Source: WLWS01 sp965243105
Lineage (GTDB): Bacteria > Pseudomonadota > Gammaproteobacteria > Eutrophobiales > Eutrophobiaceae
DNA: 64,000 bases
Assembly: GCA_965243105.1 (NCBI GenBank)
Contig: CBDEUC010000001.1
Coordinates: 542,582-606,581 of the forward strand
Reading direction: 5' to 3'
Position numbers and translations under genes: made by a program. Shown piece after piece: positions 1-7,782 of the stretch; positions within the stretch are counted from its first letter, which is position 1, and every line of letters starts with the position of its first letter. The notes below the pieces were generated by a model. The model was not told the DNA's origin and ran no database searches. It worked only from the letters and a program-made list of their open reading frames with translations.

Positions 1-594
1 GGGTTTGCCAGCCAGGCACTCAGGGTCGCAATGGCTCACGCTATAGCCCATATTGAGTTTAATGCGATCAACCTTGCCTGGGATGCAATCTGGCGCTTCA
101 GGAATATGCCGGAAGAGTATTACAGGGACTGGGCCGGGGTGGCGCATGACGAAACGCGTCATTTCATGCTATTGAGAAATTATTTAAAACAGAATGGAAG
201 CGACTATGGTGACTTTGACGCTCACGATGGCTTATGGACCATGGCAGAAAATACTGCCAGCGATGTACTGGACAGGATGGCAATAGTTCCCCGTGTCCTG
301 GAAGCACGTGGACTTGATGTGACACCGGCAATGATTGAAAAATGTCATGAGCAGGGAGACCGGGAAATGGCGGAAATACTCGAAACAATTTACCAGGAAG
401 AAATTGGGCACGTACGAATTGGCAACCATTGGTACAGTGAACTGTGCAAGGAAAGAGGCTTGGAACCCCTGTCGACATTTTTAAAACTGGTAAGAACATA
501 TAATGTTGCGGACAGGAGTTCCAGGATTAATGACCACGGAAGAAAACTGGCCGGGTTTAGTACCGAGGAACTGGATGCTATCAGGAAGCTCTGA
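1..594 (+). CDS. DUF455 ferritin-like protein, 5'-truncated by the window edge
   Basis: The reading frame is open from base 1, and the first internal Met (base 31) lies inside the conserved HAIAHIE block, so the gene begins upstream of the window. The visible 197 residues carry the helical diiron-type pattern of DUF455: His/Glu in HAIAHIE, Glu and His in HDETRHF, and Glu/His in EEIGHV. Family members are about 270 aa, so roughly a quarter is missing. DUF455 proteins are ferritin-like and their reaction is not established; metal binding is inferred from the ligand pattern only. The next gene follows after 54 bp on the same strand. Confidence 0.85.
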   Translation, partial: GFASQALRVAMAHAIAHIEFNAINLAWDAIWRFRNMPEEYYRDWAGVAHDETRHFMLLRNYLKQNGSDYGDFDAHDGLWTMAENTASDVLDRMAIVPRVLEARGLDVTPAMIEKCHEQGDREMAEILETIYQEEIGHVRIGNHWYSELCKERGLEPLSTFLKLVRTYNVADRSSRINDHGRKLAGFSTEELDAIRKL

Positions 595-648
595 CCGGGT
601 TACCGGGCGATTATAGTTTGTAAACTTCAGGTAACAGGAATACTCAAG

Positions 649-1245
649 ATGGTTCAACTTGACGAAAAAAGTGTCGCACTTCAGCGTCTTTATGAAAAAT
701 GGGTCACGCGTGATAACTGGTCCCTGTCAGAAGCCACTTTCCTTTTCCTGGGACTTGAACCCGGGGAGGAAAACGGGGATTCCACGTACCTGCTGCTGGA
801 AGCAGAATTAGCCAATGCAGCGGGGAAGGGTGAACTGGGTAGCCAGGATTCCTCGGTACCTGGTGACCAGGATTATAAATTTGAACCGAGGGAAGTATTT
901 ACCTGGGCCCGGAAGAAGGGCATAGAACTGCCACTCGAGCTGGTGAACCTGATGGAATTTGTAATAAAGACTACTGCATTTTCATCGAGCGATGAATTTA
1001 CGCAGGAAAATGATGTCACCGCTTCGTCGGGAAAGGATGCCGAGAACCTGCTCGGTGCGTGCGTTTCAGTGTTGGCGAACTATCCCGATGAATGTCGCAA
1101 CCAGAAGGGCAAGGTGACTACTGAACGGATACTTAAATTGCTTGATAAGCATTCAGATCGCCTTTTCCCCGGTGAATTACCTGGTCTCTCATCAACCAGT
1201 ATCAGGGACCTTGTAAACAACTGGATATTAAAACTCAGGGACTGA
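649..1245 (+). CDS. Hypothetical protein, 198 aa
   Basis: No family recognised. It is soluble and acidic, with no signal peptide or membrane segment. The N-terminal part (about residues 15-40) has a W-x-L-x-EA-x(3)-FLGLEPGE pattern, then a variable acidic linker, a FEPREVFTWARKKGIELP block near residues 78-96, and a C-terminal helical region rich in Lys/Leu (ERILKLLDKH, IRDLVNNWI) that could be DNA- or protein-binding. The start ATG follows a weak ribosome site (AGGTAACAGG about 15 bp upstream). It converges on the vWA-FHA gene. The codon pattern and clean length make a real gene likely; function unknown. Confidence 0.7.
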   Translation: MVQLDEKSVALQRLYEKWVTRDNWSLSEATFLFLGLEPGEENGDSTYLLLEAELANAAGKGELGSQDSSVPGDQDYKFEPREVFTWARKKGIELPLELVNLMEFVIKTTAFSSSDEFTQENDVTASSGKDAENLLGACVSVLANYPDECRNQKGKVTTERILKLLDKHSDRLFPGELPGLSSTSIRDLVNNWILKLRD

Positions 1246-1263
1246 AGAAACCGTACGACGGGT

Positions 1264-2790
1264 TTAATGGACGGGGGTTTTCGTGATCTGCATGGCAGTA
1301 TCGTCTTCCAGTGGATAATCATCTGAAAACTGTGTGAATCGAAGAAAGATATCACCAATTTCAATAATATCGCCTTCCTCTATCTTTTTGTTCGTGACTT
1401 GCTCATCATTTACAAAAACACCGTTCAGGGATTTCATGTCCAGGATGAAAAAATTGCCATTGTTGTAGCGATGGATTTCAGCGTGAAGTCTTGAAACCGA
1501 GTTATCGTCAAGAACGAGTTCGTTATCGCGGCTTCGACCGATTCTCCAGGTCGTGTTAAGTATCGGGTAACGTTTTGACTTTTCTTCCTGTGTAACAAGG
1601 TAGGCGAAAGGTTTTGTCTGCTGGGGTACACCCGAGACAAAACTATCCTTTGATGGTTGTTTGCGATATGTCAGGATCAGGGTAATCAGGGAGATAATAA
1701 ATAACAAAACGATCGCAATTGGCAGCCCATACCACAGCCAGAAATTGACCTGCTCTGGTTCAGTGGTGGGCGAGATAATCCTGATTTCTGGCTGACCCTG
1801 GGCCACCGGTGCTGGTGCAGGTGATGGGGTGGGTGCCTGGTTCTGAACTGGTCTTTGTATCGGGCTGCGCACTGCAGTGCCTGCAATGGTTACAGGCACC
1901 CTGAAATTAATATCGCCGATATCACTGGAAAATTGCAGTTTTACATTGGTAGTCGGGCGAGTAAGCACATTACCCAGGGCTGAAAGATCAACGGTAAATT
2001 CGCCCCCGGTATTTACGTTCTTGAATACTTCACGGTAGAACCGGCCAGGCAAGTTAAACGCTTCATCCGATTCGGTAAAAGTCCCCCCGGTTTCTTCGCT
2101 AAGCCTTCTAAGTGTTTGCAAGGCAACCGACAGTGAAACCGAGCGCGGAAATCCAACGCTGTTAATCACCACTCCCTTCTTGCGCGCGGCCTTCACCACG
2201 TCATTGTGAAAATAGGCTTTATCCTCGGCCTGGCCGTCAGAGAAAAGGTAAATAATTTTTCTGCTGGACGCTGTACGCGACAGCTTCTCGATTGTCAGGA
2301 GTAGCGAGCGGTATAGTTCTGTGGTTCGCCCTTCCGCTTTTAACCCGGTGAGCGCGGTGGAAATCGTGGAATTACTTGAGCCGAGTGGAGCCAGTATCTT
2401 TAGCTTCTTGTCAAATGCAGCGATACCAAGCTTATAGTTCCCGGTAGTAGATGAGACGATTTCCTGTATCTGTACTACGTTTTTGTCGATCACGTTCTGA
2501 CGGCCAGGATCACTCGTATCAACCAGGAAAAAGATTGAAACAGACTCGTCAGGAAAACTTGTGTTTAAGGAAACTGGAAGGTCGGTTTTTGCAGCCGTTG
2601 CAGTGACATTATTTACGCGTCCACCTAGAAGCGGCCTGTAATTACAGGAAAGTTGCTCGCCTACAGTCTGTTCACATCGAAGATCGAGGCCATCGCTGAT
2701 CCGGTCCCAGCTCAACACGGGAGTGCTGCTCAACAGCGATGTAACCAGCAAAGTGCATAAGAAGAGTTTACGAATAGTGGATGCTGTCAT
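1264..2790 (-). CDS. von Willebrand A / FHA domain membrane protein
   Basis: 508 aa. Residues 1-27 form a signal peptide. A vWA domain spans about residues 80-265, with MIDAS-like DTSDPG and the later FSDGQAED. The second Ser of the DxSxS motif is Pro here, so metal binding may be weakened. A Pro/Ala-rich linker (about 320-345) leads to one membrane helix (about 350-372), then a cytoplasmic FHA domain (about 410-490) with GRSRDNE and SVSRLHAEI, the phosphothreonine-binding pattern. This arrangement would link a periplasmic adhesion-type domain to cytoplasmic Ser/Thr phosphorylation. It is the last gene of a minus-strand cluster and abuts the upstream gene. Domain calls are firm; the role is unknown. 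Confidence 0.88.
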   Translation of the reverse strand: MTASTIRKLFLCTLLVTSLLSSTPVLSWDRISDGLDLRCEQTVGEQLSCNYRPLLGGRVNNVTATAAKTDLPVSLNTSFPDESVSIFFLVDTSDPGRQNVIDKNVVQIQEIVSSTTGNYKLGIAAFDKKLKILAPLGSSNSTISTALTGLKAEGRTTELYRSLLLTIEKLSRTASSRKIIYLFSDGQAEDKAYFHNDVVKAARKKGVVINSVGFPRSVSLSVALQTLRRLSEETGGTFTESDEAFNLPGRFYREVFKNVNTGGEFTVDLSALGNVLTRPTTNVKLQFSSDIGDINFRVPVTIAGTAVRSPIQRPVQNQAPTPSPAPAPVAQGQPEIRIISPTTEPEQVNFWLWYGLPIAIVLLFIISLITLILTYRKQPSKDSFVSGVPQQTKPFAYLVTQEEKSKRYPILNTTWRIGRSRDNELVLDDNSVSRLHAEIHRYNNGNFFILDMKSLNGVFVNDEQVTNKKIEEGDIIEIGDIFLRFTQFSDDYPLEDDTAMQITKTPVH

Positions 2791-3315
2791 CTATTTATCC
2801 GGTATAAGTGGGTCCGGTAAATCATAAAACTGCATGTTAGTGGAAATTTGCCCCAATCGCGTGGCATCTTCAACCTGAATTTTTCCAGTCGTATCATCAG
2901 GTTCTTCTATTTCACCCAGCAAGGCAATATTTTTACTCAACTTGGCGTTAGCAATAACAACTTTTTCATACAAGTCATTGGTATAGGGGAACCTGTATGC
3001 CCTGGGGGGTGTATTCGTGCTCATGTCATCAATGTGCATTAGCCAGAGGTAAATCGAGCCCTCGTCACCTGTAATCTTGTCCGGTTGCTGTACATGCGCA
3101 GAAATCAACCTGAAGTTACTGGGTGGGATTTGCTCTGTAGGCCAGCCAAGTAATGGCGGAAATGACATGTAGCTTATTACGTAAAAGACGGATGTTACGA
3201 TGATCGTGGCTGCCTTTACTGGCCATGACCACTTGGAATACAGATTTACACTCAAGAGCAGTATAGCAACCAGGATATAAGCTGCGATTAATCCCCATAT
3301 ACTTAAGGTAACCAA
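2791..3315 (-). CDS. Membrane protein of the MotA/MotB-like cluster, unknown function
   Basis: 174 aa. Two hydrophobic helices lie at about residues 5-25 and 33-53, followed by a ~120-residue domain that is likely periplasmic. No family recognised. The start is TTG at 3315, supported by a strong AAGGAG site about 8 bp upstream; no ATG fits better. The gene sits between the MotB-like gene (17 bp upstream) and the vWA-FHA gene (no gap), so co-translation is likely and it is probably a subunit or accessory of that envelope assembly. Confidence 0.72.
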   Translation of the reverse strand: MVTLSIWGLIAAYILVAILLLSVNLYSKWSWPVKAATIIVTSVFYVISYMSFPPLLGWPTEQIPPSNFRLISAHVQQPDKITGDEGSIYLWLMHIDDMSTNTPPRAYRFPYTNDLYEKVVIANAKLSKNIALLGEIEEPDDTTGKIQVEDATRLGQISTNMQFYDLPDPLIPDK

Positions 3316-3332
3316 AATATTTCTCCTTGATA

Positions 3333-3926
3333 TTATTCAAACGAAACGAGTTTTTTGGGAAGAAAGTTGAGTCCGTAAATCTTGCCGTCTCCCCCGATTT
3401 TGAATCTTAAGGCTGTTTTTTCATCCCCTGCTTTTTCCAGGTTTACGATACCGTAATATATAACTTCAAGTGCTGGATTGACTTTTACCAGTCGAACATT
3501 CACATCTACAGGCTTTGAGGTTTCTGTTGCATAGTAATGTAGATTAACTACATATTCTCCTTTAACTACCCCTCGTATGGTCACGACTTCCTGGTTCAGC
3601 GGGTTCTGGATAGTCTCCCCATTGATATCAATAGTGTCGTTGAGAAGTCCCCGGTCATCCCGGTCAAGGTGCAGCAAACCCGCTTCGGGAGCCCGGAACC
3701 AGATAACCTGGCCATCGGGATCCTCAACCCAGGTGTCGATGTCATCGGGACTATTATCCTCCCAGGTGATAGTCAGAATATATTCCGCCTTTGGGTCAAT
3801 CAATCCTGACTTCGCATCAGGATTCATAAACATGATCGCTACGAGGAAAAGAAAGGTGAACCCCAGCAGCGCATTAAACAACAAGTCCGTAAACGGATCA
3901 GATTCCTGTCGCCGTCTTTTGTACAT
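3333..3926 (-). CDS. MotB/ExbD-like single-span membrane protein
   Basis: 197 aa. The N-terminus DPFTDLLFNALLGFTFLFL matches the MotB/ExbD style: a short cytoplasmic tail, then an Asp (D14) at the entry of a single membrane helix (about 15-34), the position of the proton-carrying Asp in that family. The rest (40-197) is a beta-rich periplasmic domain containing DDIDTWVEDPDGQVIWF. No OmpA-like peptidoglycan-binding domain is visible, unlike MotB. It starts 4 bp after the MotA/ExbB-like gene, which supports a proton-channel pair. That ion flow drives something in the envelope is inference. Confidence 0.78.
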   Translation of the reverse strand: MYKRRRQESDPFTDLLFNALLGFTFLFLVAIMFMNPDAKSGLIDPKAEYILTITWEDNSPDDIDTWVEDPDGQVIWFRAPEAGLLHLDRDDRGLLNDTIDINGETIQNPLNQEVVTIRGVVKGEYVVNLHYYATETSKPVDVNVRLVKVNPALEVIYYGIVNLEKAGDEKTALRFKIGGDGKIYGLNFLPKKLVSFE

Positions 3927-3930
3927 TCGC

Positions 3931-4686
3931 TCAGGCTACATGGTTTAGTTTGGGCAATATGTACACGCTGCTAAGGTGCTTGGCAGCATCAATGATGTCG
4001 TCAGCACCACGGTCAAGCATGTGGTACTGCATCCCTGCCAGGATACTGCATACAAGTCCCGCGAACGTGGTGAACAGTGCCGTACCCATTCCGGAGCTCA
4101 TGTGCTTGAGAATTTTCTGAACTGTACTGAGGTCAAAGTCCGTAACGTTTGATACGGTACCAAGCATAAGGACAAAGCCGACGATGGTACCCAGCAATCC
4201 AAGTTTCACCATGACATCGGCGCAAAACCAACCGGCGTCATGGGGTTTTTTCAAGCGGGCCTCGTAGACTTCCAGTAACTCGTTACTTTGCCGTGAGGTT
4301 TCCGAATTATTATTGATACTTTCATGTTCCGTTTTGTAAATCAGGTCATGCAGGTATTCAGATAACACGGAATCCGGCAGCACGTGACTTCCATTAACAT
4401 GAACAACCCCATTATCAAGACGGACGGCGAGGTTTTTCTCATTTGTCCGTAAAAGTTTCTCAATATTCATTGTCAGGTTGAGCTGGCTTGACAGGTACCA
4501 GGCGCGAGTACTGCAATGCAGGGTGACAATAAAATAGAGAAGGGTAATGGCCCAGGATATCCTGCTTTTATCTCCTGCGAAAAGAAGCATCAGGATGTCT
4601 TCTCTCCATGTTACGTAAAGGGCAAATACGATTAGACCAGTAAGGATCATCCAGGCCAGTAGCAAGTGATGGTAATCTTTTTTCAA
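3931..4686 (-). CDS. MotA/TolQ/ExbB-like proton channel subunit
   Basis: 251 aa. Membrane helices are predicted at about residues 8-26, 44-62, 160-182 and 200-222, with a cytoplasmic stretch between helices 2 and 3. The third helix, VKLGLLGTIVGFVLMLG, and the SSGMGTALFTTFAGL block are the typical MotA/ExbB signature. The apparent start is TTG at 4686 because no in-frame ATG precedes the first helix; an internal start at residue 13 is possible but would cut into the helix. It pairs with the MotB/ExbD-like gene directly downstream. Too short, and lacking partners, to be ZorA of a Zorya system. Confidence 0.8.
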   Translation of the reverse strand: MKKDYHHLLLAWMILTGLIVFALYVTWREDILMLLFAGDKSRISWAITLLYFIVTLHCSTRAWYLSSQLNLTMNIEKLLRTNEKNLAVRLDNGVVHVNGSHVLPDSVLSEYLHDLIYKTEHESINNNSETSRQSNELLEVYEARLKKPHDAGWFCADVMVKLGLLGTIVGFVLMLGTVSNVTDFDLSTVQKILKHMSSGMGTALFTTFAGLVCSILAGMQYHMLDRGADDIIDAAKHLSSVYILPKLNHVA

Positions 4687-4710
4687 TGTTGGTTTCCCGG
4701 TATTAGTTTG

Positions 4711-5244
4711 TTATTCAGCTGTGCCCGCCTGTTCGCTTCTTTCAAGTTCCGGCCAATCGGTTGCGGCAAATTCTACTATGTCCCGAATCTCTGTATTTAC
4801 TTCTCTTGTAACCTTGTTAAGAGCAGCGTTCGAAGAGTCCTCGGGATAAAGCGACGCAAAAATTATGCGTTCTTCACCTTTGTCATACACGGAAATTCGT
4901 TGAGGACAGAAACGGACGTATTCAGGGGCCAGCTCAAGCATCCTTTTCGCATAGCTCAAGTTGCAAAACAATATCACCTCGTTATCGGGAAAGCCAGTTG
5001 AACCCCTTTCCCTGATAGCCTTGCCGATGTGCAAGCGAACGTTAATCCTGAAATTACGTTCTGTAATAGCAAACTCAGCATCCTCAAGAATGTGGCGAAC
5101 AGGTTTATCGCTTTTTACCTGCAAATAATCACGCTTATCCTGTTCGCATCCACTGAGAAAAAATACGAGGCCGGCAAACATGAAGAAAGATCGTGCTTCA
5201 TGGAGCAAGGTGTACAGCCCGGGAGGAGAAAACCAGGAATTCAT
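4711..5244 (-). CDS. DUF302-domain lipoprotein
   Basis: 177 aa. The N-terminal hydrophobic stretch ends in a lipobox-like LSGC (Cys near residue 33), so it is a probable lipoprotein. Residues about 50-150 match the DUF302 layout (DAEFAITERNFRI..., GKAIRERG, CNLSYAKRMLELAPEYVRFCPQRISVY). DUF302 proteins bind small ligands or act as chaperone-like dimers, but no firm function is known. It begins just after the L,D-transpeptidase stop. A later start at residue 22 would give a more compact signal peptide but has no good ribosome site. Confidence 0.75.
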   Translation of the reverse strand: MNSWFSPPGLYTLLHEARSFFMFAGLVFFLSGCEQDKRDYLQVKSDKPVRHILEDAEFAITERNFRINVRLHIGKAIRERGSTGFPDNEVILFCNLSYAKRMLELAPEYVRFCPQRISVYDKGEERIIFASLYPEDSSNAALNKVTREVNTEIRDIVEFAATDWPELERSEQAGTAE

Positions 5245-5245
5245 T

Positions 5246-5869
5246 TCACTCTCTTATTGTTACGCGGGTACCAATTGAGACATATTCGCGAAGTGTGGTG
5301 ATCTCGCTGTTTGTCATGGCAATACAACCTTCGGTCCAGTTCATCGCTTCATGGATCTGTAATCGTTCATCCGTGGTTTCTCCCAGTCCATGAATACCGA
5401 TGTATCCACCAAGCGGGGTATTTTGTGGCGGTTTTTGTCTACCCTTGAAAGCAAAAGCGATTCTCTTGAAGTCTTTCGCGGTAATCACGGAGTTCTTGTA
5501 CCCATACCAGGCATCAAGCAGGTTGGGGTAGTCTATTTGCATAAAGAAATGAAACTTGCTGTCCGACTTGAAATCCATGATCTTGTACACCCCTATGGGT
5601 GTTTTATTGTCTCCAAGACGTCGCTTGGTACCCTTGCCGCCTTTTCCAAGTGATATTTTAAAACTGCGTACTGTTCTTTCTCCCTTTACAACATGTAATA
5701 ACTTTTCCGACTTGGAAATCAATAGCTGGTAGGAGTCTTCAATTGCCGGGAGGCTGAGGGGGAGAAGAAGACCACCAAGGAGCATGGCATACCGAATCCA
5801 GGAGTGCCTTGCGAGGGCATGGAGTCTTCCGCGAAAAGAATTGTCGGCTAAGCTGATGGCCTGGCGCAT
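5246..5869 (-). CDS. YkuD-type L,D-transpeptidase family protein
   Basis: 207 aa. A hydrophobic N-terminal segment (about residues 26-42) indicates export. A YkuD domain follows, with the catalytic block IHGLGE...NWTEGCIAMTN containing the conserved His and Cys. Such enzymes cross-link peptidoglycan stems or attach proteins to peptidoglycan; the KGERTV...GKGGKGTKRRLGDNKTPIG motif is typical of the short YafK-like branch. First gene of the minus-strand envelope cluster; the DUF302 gene follows 1 bp later. It lies 140 bp downstream of pqqA with a hairpin in between. Confidence 0.88.
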   Translation of the reverse strand: MRQAISLADNSFRGRLHALARHSWIRYAMLLGGLLLPLSLPAIEDSYQLLISKSEKLLHVVKGERTVRSFKISLGKGGKGTKRRLGDNKTPIGVYKIMDFKSDSKFHFFMQIDYPNLLDAWYGYKNSVITAKDFKRIAFAFKGRQKPPQNTPLGGYIGIHGLGETTDERLQIHEAMNWTEGCIAMTNSEITTLREYVSIGTRVTIRE

Positions 5870-5964
5870 AAACGTGAATTAATGTCTCAAATCAAGACAT
5901 TATGTCACTTTGCCCGGATTCGGCAAACGCTCAAACAGGTTTCCTGGAGCAGCCCAGGATCAAA

Positions 5965-5986
5965 CAAGGGCCCCGAAGAGCCCTTG
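5965..5986 (-). terminator. Hairpin downstream of pqqA
   Basis: A perfect 7-bp inverted repeat, CAAGGGC / GCCCTTG, with an 8-nt loop, is followed on the minus strand by TTTG. It lies 24 bp after the pqqA stop and before the L,D-transpeptidase gene. The T-run is short, so it may be an attenuator or RNA-stabilising hairpin rather than a full terminator. A second, weaker hairpin (TCCTGG / CCAGGA) lies next to it at 5942-5960. Confidence 0.5.
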
Positions 5987-6009
5987 CCGTTTAATACAAA
6001 GTAACGATG

Positions 6010-6084
6010 TTATTTGTTGTTGATGTACATGGTTACTTCGAAACCAAAACGAATATCATCGTATTGTGGTGTTTCCCAACTCAT
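6010..6084 (-). CDS. pqqA: PqqA, precursor peptide of pyrroloquinoline quinone
   Basis: A 24-residue peptide with the PqqA core IRFGFEVTMY. Glu16 and Tyr20 have the E-x3-Y spacing of the residues that PqqE cross-links to make PQQ. The start is set by a strong AGGAGG six bases upstream. It is too short for automatic ORF tracks. No pqqB, C, D or E follows: downstream are a hairpin and an unrelated L,D-transpeptidase. This is therefore either an orphan or an extra precursor copy, with the enzymes encoded elsewhere. A candidate sigma-54 promoter lies upstream at 6142-6157, and a sensor kinase/sigma-54 activator pair is divergent from it. Confidence 0.9.
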   Translation of the reverse strand: MSWETPQYDDIRFGFEVTMYINNK

Positions 6085-6141
6085 GAGTATCCTCCTGTTA
6101 AGAAAATTTAAAGTTTACCGGTAGGCCGGCACCTCATTTAC

Positions 6142-6157
6142 AGCGAAAATGATGCCA
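6142..6157 (-). promoter_or_regulatory. Candidate sigma-54 promoter of pqqA
   Basis: On the minus strand the sequence TGGCATCATTTTCGCT fits the -24/-12 consensus TGGCAC-N5-TTGCW with the GG and GC elements at exact spacing and two mismatches. Transcription would begin near base 6130, giving a ~46-nt leader to pqqA. The adjacent NtrC-type regulator gene makes this plausible, but a single match by eye can occur by chance. Confidence 0.5.
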
Positions 6158-6202
6158 GTTTTCATGCAATCACATAAAAAACTAATAAAAACAAGCATAT
6201 AA

Positions 6203-6232
6203 GGGACTATTGCAAGGTCCTTGAGGGGACCT
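6203..6232. promoter_or_regulatory. Candidate activator-binding repeats between pqqA and the kinase gene
   Basis: Three related half-sites occur in 30 bp: GGGAC (6203-6207), GGTCC (6216-6220, inverted) and GGGAC (6226-6230), with a 6-bp inverted repeat AGGTCC / GGACCT. They lie about 45-75 bp upstream of the proposed -24 box, where NtrC-type enhancer sites are often found. Assignment to the neighbouring regulator is inference. Confidence 0.35.
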
Positions 6233-6286
6233 ACAGGGGGCGAAAGTGAGAAAACTGGTTCGCTTAGCACACTGCGATTGGTCTAT

Positions 6287-7780
6287 ATGAACCACATCAG
6301 TATCGAGTATACTGCCCCCATGCTGTCCCGTCGTCGCTCATTGAAGAATCTCCTGCTTATCCACGAAGTGGCATTTTTGCTGCTGGTCGCGGTAACCGGT
6401 GCCCTTGGTGGTTTATCGGCCTTTTTCTGGCAGGAAACCTCTTCCGAGTCTGTGCGAATAAACAACCTGATATTCGTCACCGAGCAGATCCGCAGTGAGT
6501 TATTCCGCCAAATTCAGCAGGTGATCAGGGCACGACTTACTGAGGACCAGAGTGCCTATAACCAGTATCGCGCAAATTCACGCCGCATCAGCGAACTTTT
6601 TAATGAACTTCGCAGGAACTCACTCTCAAGGGAGGAAGCAGAGCTCATCCAGGACCTGCAGTATTCATACCGGGTAATACAAAATGATATGAATGCAATT
6701 TTCACCGATCCCTATGTCGCGGACAGTGCTATTCGCCTGCAGATTGTCGACCCGAGGTTTTCACAGCGTTTAACAGCGGTGTTCGAGGGAAAGTACCTTC
6801 GATTTAAATCCAATCTCACGGATAAACACGCGGAACTGGACCGCACCATAGCCGTATGGACGGAGTACGCGCCGATACTCATACCCGTGTTTTTTCTTGT
6901 TGCATTGGTGCTTGTCCTGTTTACGCGTCATTTCCTGATTCATGGTTTTGTCAGGCCGCTGGCATCGATCATAGAGGGCGCAGCAATCATGCGTCGCGGA
7001 GAACTTGAACATCGTATTCCTGAGAGGGGAGTTGAAGAAGTTGCTGAAATCGGTGATGCCCTTAATTCCATGGCCGAGGATCTTTCCCGGAGCCGGGATG
7101 CGCTGGTGGAAACAGAGAGACAGGCGGCGCTTGGTGCATTGATACCGGTAGTGGCACACAATGTTCGAAATCCGCTCGCAAGTATTCGAGCGACAGCACA
7201 AATGCTCGATGATGTTAACGACCAGGAAGAATTGAAGGAAAGCAGGCAGGCTATCATGGATACGATTGATCGCCTGGGTCGTTGGGTTAGCGCCCTCGTG
7301 TCATATCTTCATCCGTTAAAACCACAGTTCAGGAAAGTGACGGCTTCTCATTTATTTGAATCCAGCCTGATTATGCTGGATTCAAAAATTTCTGAAAAAA
7401 AACTTGAGCTGCGACGCACCGATTGGGAACTGGATATTGAGTTACTTGTAGACCCCGACTTGATGGAGCAGGCACTTTACTGCCTCCTGTCAAATGCAGT
7501 CGAAGCATCAGGCATTGGCGATGAGATTGAATTATCAATGCAGAAGGGTGCAAACGAATTCAACCTGGTCATAAAAGACCAGGGACCGGGGCTCAAATTC
7601 AGCCCGGAGCAGGGCAACCTTGAACCCGGCCCATCTACGAAAAAGTTTGGTACGGGCCTGGGCATACCAGTGGCCTATAAGATATGCCAGGCACATGGGT
7701 GGAAACTTGAATTTGACAGCACATCCAAGGGCACCAGGGTTATCGTGAGTTGCCCATTAGATCAAAACGAAGAGACGTAA
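6287..7780 (+). CDS. Membrane sensor histidine kinase (NtrB/PilS-like arrangement)
   Basis: About 497 aa from this ATG. Two membrane helices (about residues 20-45 and 190-212) enclose a ~145-residue helical periplasmic domain. Then come HAMP (about 213-265), a HisKA helix with the phosphorylated His in PVVAHNVRNPLAS, and a HATPase_c domain (N box LLSNAVEAS, then DQGPGL and GTGLGI). The start is uncertain: TTG 6221, ATG 6287 and ATG 6320 are all in frame and none has a good ribosome site; 6320 would place the first helix nearest the N-terminus. Two bp separate it from its partner regulator. The signal is unknown; position opposite pqqA suggests a link to PQQ or its substrates. Confidence 0.88.
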   Translation: MNHISIEYTAPMLSRRRSLKNLLLIHEVAFLLLVAVTGALGGLSAFFWQETSSESVRINNLIFVTEQIRSELFRQIQQVIRARLTEDQSAYNQYRANSRRISELFNELRRNSLSREEAELIQDLQYSYRVIQNDMNAIFTDPYVADSAIRLQIVDPRFSQRLTAVFEGKYLRFKSNLTDKHAELDRTIAVWTEYAPILIPVFFLVALVLVLFTRHFLIHGFVRPLASIIEGAAIMRRGELEHRIPERGVEEVAEIGDALNSMAEDLSRSRDALVETERQAALGALIPVVAHNVRNPLASIRATAQMLDDVNDQEELKESRQAIMDTIDRLGRWVSALVSYLHPLKPQFRKVTASHLFESSLIMLDSKISEKKLELRRTDWELDIELLVDPDLMEQALYCLLSNAVEASGIGDEIELSMQKGANEFNLVIKDQGPGLKFSPEQGNLEPGPSTKKFGTGLGIPVAYKICQAHGWKLEFDSTSKGTRVIVSCPLDQNEET

Positions 7781-7782
7781 TA

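Noticed and set aside
3333..4686. Zorya anti-phage system (ZorAB)
   Set aside because: The MotA-like protein is only 251 aa, the MotB-like one has no OmpA-type domain, and no ZorC/D/E is nearby.
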